Shown here: piece by piece, positions 1 through 9,269 of the stretch
Numbering within the stretch: the stretch's first letter is position 1
Layout of the letters: every line of letters starts with the position of its first letter
Source of the DNA: Polytrichum commune
Taxonomy: Eukaryota; Streptophyta; Polytrichopsida; Polytrichales; Polytrichaceae
NCBI GenBank assembly: GCA_950295325.1
Contig: OX485807.1
Span: 46,984,796-47,048,795 of the forward strand
DNA: 64,000 nucleotides
Direction: 5' to 3'
Translations under genes and position numbers: made by a program
Notes under the pieces: generated by a model
What the model was told of the DNA's origin: nothing
Databases searched by the model: none
Seen by the model: the letters and a program-made list of their open reading frames with translations, nothing else

Positions 1-315
1 GATGTCAACAAACTCTATTTTACTTATCGGGAACAGCCAACATATGGAAATGTGCCCCCAAGCCAGATGGCTCAGGCTAATTGATAAGCAGTGAAACACT
101 GTCAAGTGAACACACTTCTTCATGCACGAATCTCGGTGAATTAGGCCCAAAGAAGGCTTCAAAGCAATACAAGATAATTTTCCAGACAAGACTATAATAG
201 CTTTAAGTCTCAGTGAAAAAGGGAATCCCTACATGGACTCCACATATGAGAGAGAGATCTTTCTCTTCCCTGATTTTGACCATAACATTATTCAGATCCG
301 TAACAATGTTTTGTA
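1..315. other. Anonymous AT-rich DNA
   Basis: I see no gene, RNA or repeat that I can support here. All frames are short and broken. Confidence 0.4.
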
Positions 316-412
316 GGACTGACAAAATTTCATGGAATATTTCTTAATATACTTCACGTTTAGTTTGAATGTGGGAAATATTAGGGAATATTTTGTGTAA
401 TATTGTCAGTCC
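316..412. repeat. Small palindromic MITE-like element
   Basis: GGACTGACAAAAT at the left is matched in inverted orientation by ATATTGTCAGTCC at the right, and the interior is AT-rich. The size (about 97 bp) and inverted ends suggest a miniature inverted-repeat element. No target duplication is clear, and no second copy was found in the window, so the assignment is tentative. Confidence 0.4.
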
Positions 413-3090
413 CATAGACATTATTCACCAACAATTTTGTGGAATATTAGCATGCCAAAATGAGTTTGATACATAATGAACCAATATGGAAGGTCCTTCG
501 TTCAAACCTCCACATTGACTCCAAGCATGCACCCACAACTTACCGAACATAGAAAGTTATGCATGCGAAACAACCAACTCCCTACTAAAACTCCGGTCGA
601 GTTAAAGGATAACTCTATTGTCCCATGGATTTGAACAATGTTATGACATTAATCACCGTCACTATATACTTTCTTGCATAAGGTAAGGTTGTTTTTGAAG
701 TTAGTAACATGAACTAAATTTGGTCAAGATGGAATATAGACATTCAAAGTTGTTGTTCTTGTCGATGTTGTCATTCGATGTTTTTGTCCCCACAACTGCA
801 CATTCCTTATTATTTTGGACAAGTGGTTTGTTCAAGTATACTTAAATGCAAGTCTTTATAGATTCGTTGCATCATCAATTCGTAACAACATGACGAGAGA
901 GAAAATTAATGTATACAAGCTTACCTCTCATTGATCCAACATAAGCCCAGAGGTTACTTTTGACTTTTTAGAATTGGAGATGCAAGATTGGTGATGAATT
1001 GTTACACCAACCTTTTGGCAACACATGTGTCTCATCTTAAAATTGTCAACAAGCGAGTGTAACAATGCCATCTAGTAAGTCAATATTAATAACAACTAAT
1101 CATATGTGGCATTAAGTACAAAATACCACCACTTTGGCCAATTATAATGGTGGTGTAGGAAAATTATAAAAAGAGCACCAACTTGGGGCAATCACAATGG
1201 TTGATCTAGGATCTATTTGTAATATAAGAATTGTTCAACAAAAAGGAGAAATCAACTTCACTTAACCCTTAAGTGCTCAAGGAACCCAAACCGGGTTCCA
1301 CATGGATTTTTGAAGGGGTTTGTGACCCATCAAGTGGCATCCTATGTGACCAAATGGCATGGCAATATGGAGGTTTGGGTTTCTTATGCATGGGATGGGA
1401 CCAACCTCATCCCTCGCAAACATAGTCAATGGAGCTTGAATTTTTCTGAGAGGTTGGAAGCGACCATTTCCAACATCTTCGCCAACACTGCCCAATAATG
1501 GAGGCTTAAGATAATCTAGCACATGTGTCTAAATATTGTTTCTTGCCCATGCTTCCAGGTTTGTAGCAGCACATGTTGGAGAAAACCTCCAAAATGTGGG
1601 CTCATCACTGGGCTTATAGGGTGATAGGTGCTCGGTAGGTCCACCTTGCACTTTAAATAAATTCCCTCCAATTACAATAAGGGGCATGTGGAGTGTTGTG
1701 GGCAGTCAAAAACCTCCTTCCTACTCCCCTCTTCCCATTAACATGGGAGAGCTATTGTGGCATTCTGCATGAGCAACTTTACCAAACTAAGGAGCCGTAC
1801 CATAGAGGACGGTCAATCTGGGCATGTAGTTAATAAAAAATTGTGTGATACAATTCATAAGGCCACAAAATCAACCCCTAAATCATTATCTTATTATGCA
1901 AAGATTGAATGAGGAGCAAATTTGCCATGAATCTAAACACAACAACACCACAACACACCCATAAACCCTAAACCCTAAACACAACAACACCACACCCAAT
2001 TTGCAATCTCCACAATTAAATCAAACTCCGTGATGGAACCTTCCGCTGCCACAAGGATTCATTCCCAATAAAACTACGACATGCAAGCAACAATGCACAC
2101 TCCTTTGACTCCCACCATAAGAGTTGCTCCTACGCAATGGCAAGTTTGAAGGCATTCACCTTAGCTAGGCTCACATAACTCATCACAAATTGGGCCACAC
2201 ATGTTCAAGGTGTGAATGAGCAACAAATTTAAGCTCTCATTCCCCAGGGTGTGCATCTTTCATTAAAACCAAAAATCATGTGCATTCGCAACATACTTTA
2301 AAAACCCCTTACACACAAGTTTTTTGTTTGTAAAATCAAGCAATATACGTACAATTTCCATGATAAAAATGCAAGTGACAAAAATTGTATGTAAAAACTT
2401 TTACATTCATATGTAGTCGTCAATAAGTATACAAATATACTTTTGAATAATAATGAACCCCTATCATAAGTATAATGTTAAACCCTAGAATTCATTAATA
2501 AGTTGATGAAGACTTTTTCATCCCCTGCATGTAGCATAGAAGCATCTAAGCCTACAATATATGGCATAAAAGCTAATGCCATTATTGTTTTAAAATTTAC
2601 CGTCAAATGGTCCATGAGATCATAAGTCCACTTATTGATGGTTTCTTCTTGATAGCAACATGAAACAATCATCATGTTTGATGGTCAGTGCATCAGTCAA
2701 TTGGATCCCTAGACTCCACCCAATGAATACCAACTTTTCTACGCATCATATAAACCCTCCCAACAGACCAAACCTTAATTGCAACTACACCTTCCAAAAA
2801 TAATTTCTTCCAAAACCCTAATATTGCCTCTTCCATACATAAATGGATGAGACAAGTAATTGAAAATATTTATAAATCCTAGTTTCATCCAATGCTAAAC
2901 ACTTATCCCATAAAGTCTAGTGGCCCTACCATACAAGTACAAATGTTAGATATTCCTCCATACATATACATAACTACATGTTATAATTTGTGTAGGATAT
3001 GTATACACAAAATAGAAAAGTTCAAATTAATACCCCTTTTGTGCACTCACATTTACTCATACATGTTAACATGCAGAAACCTATGCCCAA
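413..3090. other. Anonymous intergenic DNA
   Basis: There is no supportable gene. A 62-codon frame at 1310-1498 (plus) and a 65-codon frame at 2478-2675 (minus) have no recognisable domain. Around 1963-1980 there are two and a half AAACCCT units of plant telomere type, too few to be an array. The rest is AT-rich and looks like decayed repeat DNA. Confidence 0.4.
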
Positions 3091-3373
3091 AAGAACCGCA
3101 GCCAAAATCGGCTGCGGTTCTGTTGACCAGCCTGATCTGTAGTCGCTAAATGACTATAGATTTCTTTTTTTTGTTTTGCAACTGTTGTTTAACTTTTTGG
3201 GGGCGTGTAATATACCGTTGGAAAGGTATTCTCAAGACCTTTCCAACAGTATGTTACACGCCCCCAAATTCTTAAAATTCCAGCTGCTAAACCCAAAAAA
3301 AACAAATCTGCAGTCGTTTAGCGACTGCAGATCAGGCTGGTCAAAAGAACCGCAGCTGATTTCGGCTGCGGGA
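3091..3373. repeat. Multi-hairpin foldback element, copy 1
   Basis: Three hairpins are nested in one palindrome. The outer arms start with AGAACCGCAGCC, which itself folds with GGCTGCGGTTCT. Inside these, GACCAGCCTGATCTG (3124 on) pairs with CAGATCAGGCTGGTC (ending about 3342). The centre is GGGGGCGTGTAATATACCGT (from 3199) against the inverted arm ending at 3265, with a loop of about 11 bp. The right arm also carries the self-complementary CTGCAGTCG...CGACTGCAG. A diverged second copy lies at 58880-59150. This is a non-autonomous foldback or MITE-type element. Its transcript would be a strong hairpin, so it could also act as a small-RNA source, but that is inference. Confidence 0.75.
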
Positions 3374-3668
3374 GTTTTTTGGCATAGTTTCCTTGAATCT
3401 CACATATTCAAGTCCTTGATGAGTACCACCTTCTCGGATTGCCCAAGTTTAAATATTCCATGGGGTATGGAACTCCATTGACCCCTGCATCAACATGATA
3501 CTTGTTCTACAAAAATGTGTCCAAAATTCTAGGGATTGGTCCCAAGGATAGAGAAGGCGAGAAAAATGCAATATCCACTGTGATATATGATCCAAAGCAA
3601 TGAGCTCACATTGATCACGTGGCCGAATCCACACATTCCTGGACTTGTTGACCTTCATGTACAGACAC
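3374..3668. other. Spacer before the 360-bp duplication
   Basis: No gene is recognised. A 111-codon minus-strand frame at 3449-3784 overlaps the start of the duplication and has no domain signature. Confidence 0.35.
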
Positions 3669-4388
3669 TGGCATCCAACCACAGCTGTGAGTTCCCTTCC
3701 CTTCCATCTCTTCATTAAGTTCTCTAATCTCACTTCATGAATCCATTTCAATATGACTTCCCTCAGTGTGCAATAGAATTGCAAAAGTTTACCATTGTGT
3801 GTGCATGTGTGGCTTAGGGTGGGATGTATACCCTCAAATGGCTTTCTTATGACACTTTAACTTTTTTACTTCAGTACCGAGTTCTAATTGTCATCTTCTT
3901 TAGTGTATTTCATGGGCCGGCGGGCGCAACCACAGTCAAGTACACAACTCCATTATCATGCATAGGTTTAAGTGAAAGTGATTCACAACTATATACTGGC
4001 TTTGAATATTGGAAGGTAAAAAATCATATGGCATTCAACCACAGTTGTGAGTTCCCTTCCCTTCCATCTCTTCATTAAGTTCTCTAATCTCACTTCATGA
4101 ATTCATTTCAATATGCCTTCCCTCAGTGCGCAATAGAGTTGCAAAAGTTTACCATTGTGTGTGCATGTGCGGCTTAGGGTGGGATGTATACCCTCAAATG
4201 GCTTTCTTATGACACTTTAACGTTTTTACTTCAGTACCGAGTTCTAATTGTCATCTTCTTTAGTGTATTTCATGGGCCGGCGGGCACAACCACAGTCAAG
4301 TACACAACTCCATTATCATGCATAGGTTTAAGTGAAAGTGATTCACAACTATATACTGGCTTTGAATTTTGTAAGGTGAAAAATCATA
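3669..4388. repeat. 360-bp tandem duplication (two units)
   Basis: Unit 1 (about 3669-4028) and unit 2 (about 4029-4388) align base for base at an exact offset of 360. They differ at only a handful of positions, so the duplication is recent compared with most repeats here. Each unit contains the same start of a reading frame (plus strand from 3824 and from 4184), but the two frames have different ends and no recognisable domain. I therefore call a repeat rather than genes. It abuts a probable LTR beginning near 4395. Confidence 0.85.
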
Positions 4389-4394
4389 GACGTT

Positions 4395-5079
4395 TGTGTA
4401 GAGCCCCAAAAGCGAAGCACGTGCACAAGCAAAAGCACAGAGCAGCTAGCGAAGAGAAGCAATCGGGCAACAAAGGAGGCAGAGAGACAAAGTTCCCCTC
4501 TCGGGAATGTGGGGAACATGAGGACATGTGAGGGGAATGAGCCTAAGCCCATGGGAACACCACATCACTTGGGAACGTAGGAACATGCTAAAGGAACGAG
4601 CCCAAGCTCTAGGGAACACCACACCACCTGGGAAGATGAGAACATGCGGTGGGGACAAGCAAAGAGCCATGGGAACACCGCACCCTTGGGAACATGCTGT
4701 GAAAATGAGTACCAAGGTTCGGGGGTGTAGCAAAACTTGGGAACAAAGGCAGACAACCTTTATTGATATGGACATGTGATTATATGAAGCGGTGGATGGA
4801 TGAGCCTTAAATGGAAATCCGACCACTAGATGAAAATTGATACCAAAAGGTATGTAGATAGGAAAAACATTTTAAATGATTTAGATTAAGAGAAATAAAA
4901 TTAAGACTTTAAATTCAGGTTATATTTATATGTATTTCTACTTTTAGGTGTAACAAACATTTTTGAAAATAAGAGAAATATCTAGATGTCAAACACTATA
5001 TAAGAAGGCCAAGTTAAAGGTTACACCTCATTTGCCCCGAAGATTTTACATGAGTGTCCTAGCTCTCTAACATTAGCAT
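4395..5079 (+). mobile_element. Probable LTR fossil
   Basis: The proposed left end TGTGTAGAGCCCCAAAAG resembles plant LTR starts. Near the right end there is a TATA-like ACTATATAAG at about 4997. At 5080 on, ATTGGCACCCACAGTGGAC resembles the tRNA primer-binding region that follows Ty3/gypsy LTRs. No partner LTR or target duplication is visible, so both boundaries and the class are tentative. It looks old and broken. Confidence 0.35.
4532..4702. repeat. 59-60-bp minisatellite (three units)
   Basis: Units starting near 4532, 4591 and 4651 share GGAACGAGCCCAAGC, GGGAACACCACA and GGGAA..GAACATGC blocks. A partial unit precedes them. The array sits inside the probable LTR and is of the type that arises by slippage in LTR U3 or U5 regions. 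Confidence 0.7.
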
Positions 5080-5230
5080 TGGCACCCACAGTGGACTAGG
5101 AAACCCTTAAATTAACATTGGCACCCATGGTGCACTAGGAAATCCTGACACTAGTATTGGCAATTACGGTGCAGTAAGAATCTGAACACTAGTATTAGCA
5201 CCCACGGTGCATTTTAGAACTTACATGCAG
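5075..5230 (+). repeat. Repeated primer-site-like block
   Basis: The motif ATTGGCACCCACRGTGSAC-TAGGAAAYC recurs about four times at roughly 38-50 bp spacing (5078, 5117, 5156, 5196), increasingly diverged. It lies just after the probable LTR end. Such multiplied post-LTR leader motifs are compatible with a decayed Ty3/gypsy leader. This is a fossil. Confidence 0.4.
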
Positions 5231-6176
5231 GAGGGAGAAGGCCGCGACAAATTCAAGGAAGATAAAGATTTAGAATAAATAAAAATAAATAACATTATAA
5301 ATAAATAAAAATAAGCATCAAAAGGGAACCAAGATACTTACCGCAATTTGGATTACAAACACTTGAGTTTACTGGAGGAAACCAAGGATTCACATCAAAA
5401 AAACATACTCAAAGAATGACATCGGAGATCTAATCAGTGTCAAGGGTAAACCATCATTTGAGAGGTGATTCATACGAGGCCACCAAATAGGTTGAATCAA
5501 ACATCATTTCGCACTTAAAATAATCCTAAGATTTCACATCATAAATAATAATCAAGTGGATTTAGACTTCAAGAGAGACAACATACCTACCATTACATAA
5601 AAATCTAAGGCAATATAAGAAGAATCTTTGACCAAGTAAAGGATGGATACGAGAGTCTAGGACCTAGACCATGTGAATGATAAAGAAGGTGACAAATCAC
5701 TTAACCTCGACTTTACACTTGTGGGGATTGAAATTGAGGACACATAATTAGTGTTATCATAGAGATACTTAACCTTGACCTTAGGGAAACATAAGCTTGC
5801 AAAACTTTGAGCACGGAATTCTAGGGCATATTTAAGGTGTCTTAGAAATCATTTGAAAAAAAAATTAAAATTAAAATCTACACCTTGTAATTCAATAAAG
5901 ATTTCAAGGAGTTACAATAAACTAATTTGATTGCTCGAAGAGATAGAAATAGTAGAGAGCATTAAGTGTCAATGAGGTGATAGTTTGAATCCTTAAGGAG
6001 TTCAAAGTACACATGGAAGAGGACACATTCCTCACCTAGAAGATTACTTAGAGTTCTTAGAATTGTTTGAAGTCCTAATCCATGTAGGAGTGAGGTTTGT
6101 GTAACCGGTCAACAAAGGGTTACACCGTCTAAGGTTGAGGGTAGGTGGAGACCTCAACAATTTGAAAAAACACATA
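5231..6176. other. Anonymous purine-rich DNA
   Basis: No open frame of useful length is present. Position after the primer-site-like block makes it a possible decayed retroelement interior, but no protein domain can be read. Confidence 0.3.
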
Positions 6177-6545
6177 GATCTACAAAGCCAAGCAATTTAT
6201 GTTGACAATTTTTTTCTCTAGAAAAGTCTATATATTTTAGAAGATGATGCAAGTAGTGTGCAAGTAGGCATATTGAACACTTGGTTGTCTAGAAATTCTT
6301 TTAAATATGAAATTTCCAATTTCAAAATATTTAAGGTAATGAAATCTATGTCCAAAATCAACCCTTACCTTTCGAGAATACTTTTAGTGATGAGTTTTGA
6401 AGATCTCATCTTGATATTTTGTATTTGAGTACCTAACACAATAGTAGAGGGCGCCATGAAAAAAATCCAATTACTTTTAGGCATTTGACCATAAAAATTA
6501 TGGTTTTAGTAAACTGGAGTATTTTCTTTGTATACTCGACCATGC
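6177..6545 (+). repeat. Dispersed repeat R2, copy 1
   Basis: TCTACAAAGCCAAGCAA and GAAAAGTCTATATATTTTAGA on the plus strand match, reverse-complemented, the block at 51460-51760. The second half (CTTGATATTTTGTATTTGAG and AAAAATTATGGTTTTAGTA) matches the reverse complement of 45655-45945. Three overlapping copies therefore define one dispersed repeat of at least 370 bp. No terminal structure or coding capacity was seen. It may be part of an LTR or leader of a retroelement family. Confidence 0.65.
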
Positions 6546-7169
6546 TTGCCAATTCCATTATGTTGATTCCGTAACTAATGCCGATGACTATGCCTATGAT
6601 TGAGTACTGCACAAGGTCTCATTAACAAGAATTGCCAAATTATTGACTAGGTAAATAAAGTGAGGTGTGTGACCGTTACAAATGCATGTACTCAAGTCAA
6701 AAGATTTTCCACTCTCTTTGTTTGCATACATGGATGAATTGTCAAACATAAAACATGAGACATGTGCAACAATCCTATAATTGTTTTGATCGAACTTATA
6801 TGAGATAACTAAATAATACAAGAATAAATTTTTAACTCTTCTTTGAGTGTTTTCTTGGGTATTTTTGGTCTTATTCATAATCTAAACTATAATGGTACAT
6901 TCATTGATATTCAAAAACCATGACATAATCCAAACCAAGTGAAGTGGTTTAATGACCGGACAAAGATATATTCTATGAACAATATAGTTGTGTTGTCACA
7001 CAAAGGTCTCTTCATTCACTTGGATTTGGGTTTTCTGGGATCTTTCCATGATGGTACAAGCCTCTGCCACTCCAACTTCTATAGGTGTTGGTGTGCACAC
7101 CTCACCCATGAAGATGGATATTTGGAATACTTGTTTGGCAATCCCAAATTAAACTAGATATTTAATTTC
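6546..7169. other. Unassigned DNA next to LINE end
   Basis: A 94-codon minus frame (6594-6878) and a 72-codon plus frame (6939-7157) are present without a recognised domain. The region may be the 3' part of the minus-strand LINE that is clear from 7170 upward, but I cannot read a domain here. Confidence 0.3.
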
Positions 7170-8071
7170 CATGTGCTTAGTAACAACAGATATATTACAG
7201 TATATCATGCTTAAGCATGGCATTGCAATGGCATCTTTGGGTACCGCATGTGCATGGCAGTAGCCATGTTGGCACTGTGTTTTCTTGCGTTGATTCATTA
7301 TGTGTTCATGCATTCATAAGTGTATAGTGTCTTGATATTTTAGTTGATAAAACGAGTTTACGTATTTCCCTGTGAGCCCAAAAGGGTGCCCACATTTAGT
7401 CTTAGACCCTTGAAACGTTAGTTGATGCACTTTGAAGTAGCATGTTACTTCACAAAAATATAAAAAGAGTGAAATGTTAGTCTTAGAAGTACCATGTTGT
7501 AAGAGGCTAGGATGTGAGTTGTTATTGTGTTTTTACCTTCGGAAGGATTTGAGTGAATGAGGATAGGTAAGGAGAACTTGGATTGAGTAGTTAGTGAGTA
7601 GGCTAGTACAAATGGATGGAGACAACCAAAGTGACTCAAGAGGCAAGTGCATTCGAATTGGGATGAATGGAGGATCACATGGAGCGCACAAGTGGACCAC
7701 CTCATCATGGCCACTTAATGGGGAAGGCCCAAGGAAGAATGCAAGGTGGAGGATAAGCAAATTCTCAAAGCACCAATCAAATCACGAGTTAAGCATCGTG
7801 GTTTGAATTAAGTGGTGAGCGACGATTTGGGAAAGTAAGGGGAGAAAGTTATGGCGGCGGAAAGCGAAGGAGGCTAAGTTTGGGTTGAAGCATCCCAAGT
7901 TTGGTAAAGTGTGGTAGGTAGAAAGCCAAGGCTAGTTAAATGTTCGAATTAGGATCCTTGTTGATCATTTGAGGGAGGAAGGCTTAGAAGATAGGATTGG
8001 CGCCTACTAAGTAGGAGGAAATCTCAAGGGCTTATCGTGAGCCTTGAGGGTGCTCACCCCCTCAAGCTTAC

Positions 8072-8078
8072 TATATAA
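8072..8078 (+). promoter_or_regulatory. TATA box of LTR A
   Basis: TATATAA lies about 700 bp into LTR A and is followed by a CT-rich stretch of about 50 bp, as in many plant LTR promoters. If used, it would make the downstream part of the LTR, including the short ORF, the leader of the transcript. Activity is not shown. Confidence 0.45.
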
Positions 8079-8587
8079 TCCCTCATTCTTCCCTCACTCA
8101 TCCTCTCTTTCCTTTGTGCTCCAAGGCACCCCACGAGTTATAAGTGTGGGTGTGGGAAGCCATATTGGAGCACATGTGTGTGCTTAGTTTTTAGTTTGAG
8201 AGCCAAGGCTTGTTAGCCTTGAAGAGGGCTTGACCTCTTGGTAGAATTAGTGTTGACGTGAAGGATTTTAAAGTTAATTCATGATTCCAATTTGTGGTAC
8301 TTAAAGTTCATGTTTTGAATACACGTGGTTGCAAGTTCCATGTTTAAGAGTTGAGCACTTGATGTTGTGATGAGTGCAAAAATATACTTGTGTGGATTAG
8401 TTAGTCTTAGTGAAGTTAGGAAATTCTCTCTCCCCCTCTCCTCTCTAGGATTTTAGGATTTTAGGATTAGAGAAGAATTGTGTGATTAGAAAGGGGTTGT
8501 TAGTAGAATTAGGGAAATTAGGTAGGAAGATTAGTTAAGGGCTTGAATAATTAGTGAGGTAGTTGGGGATTACAACTACAAAGTTGT

Positions 8588-8776
8588 GGGTTCATGAAGA
8601 AGCTGGGTTTATGAAGGAGCTGGGTTTGTTTAGTTAGAAAGTAAAGAGCTGGGTTTATGAAGGACCTGGGTTTGTTTAGTTAGAAGCTAAGGAGCTGGGT
8701 TCATGAAGGAGCTGGGTTTATGAAGGAGCTAGGTTTATGTAATTAGAAAGTAAAGAGATGGGTTCATGAAGGAGCT
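8588..8776. repeat. Tandem GAGCTGGGTTYATGAAG repeat in LTR A
   Basis: Repeated GAGCTGGGTTTATGAAG blocks alternate with GTTTAGTTAGAAAGTAAA spacers at roughly 50-bp period, about four imperfect units. It lies downstream of the TATA box and so would be in the transcribed leader. LTR B has a different tandem array at the corresponding place. Confidence 0.75.
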
Positions 8777-9065
8777 TAGTAGATAGCCTACCTAATTAGC
8801 TCATAGACAAGTAGTTAGTTACATTATGCTAGTTAGTGTTATGTGTGGCTTTCACAAGTAAATGTATTTGAGATTGACTATAGAGAATAGTGTTTTTTTT
8901 AACACTTGCATCCTCTCTTTAAAAATAAACCACGTGCACAAATTAATGGAGAATGTGGAGCACTCTCGCGATGGCAAGACAAAGGAAGCAAAGACCAAAG
9001 GTGCGAGGGAGAGATTGACATAAGTCACATAAGTATTTCTTAATACTTAAAGGCTTATGTACGGT

Positions 9066-9269
9066 ATGGAGACACCAAGTGAGACCTCTTATAGTAGCGA
9101 TACGGAATACACAAGTGATAGTTCAAGTGGTAGTATAGAGTCAACGGCACGGACTCCATTTAGGAGAGGGATATCCTTAAGGGCTTGTGTAGCTAAAGCG
9201 GCCGGATGGACGTTAGAAGCAAACAAAGACAAAATAGCACCTGAGCATAAGGAGGTTAAAATAACATAG
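9066..9269 (+). CDS. Short ORF in LTR A with conserved 18-residue core
   Basis: Starting from the second methionine (ATG GAG ACA CCA AGT) this frame gives 67 residues: a Ser/Thr-rich N-terminus followed by RGISLRACVAKAAGWTLE at about residues 34-51 (9165-9218) and a Lys-rich tail. The ORF in LTR B (14021-14227) has the same ATG GAG start and the identical 18 residues, although 11 of those 18 codons differ, all synonymously. The surrounding LTR sequence is much more diverged. That pattern implies past selection for the peptide. No known domain was recognised. It could be a leader peptide, a first exon of an element protein, or a captured host segment. It is part of an LTR fossil. Confidence 0.55.
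   Translation: METPSETSYSSDTEYTSDSSSGSIESTARTPFRRGISLRACVAKAAGWTLEANKDKIAPEHKEVKIT

Noticed and set aside
1963-1980. AAACCCTAAACCCT as telomeric DNA
   Set aside because: Only about two and a half units. Similar short words are scattered at 46.7-47.4 kb and are part of decayed repeats.
3824-4531. Two similar frames (84 and 115 codons) as duplicated genes
   Set aside because: They are identical only because of the 360-bp DNA duplication, their ends differ, and no domain is recognised.
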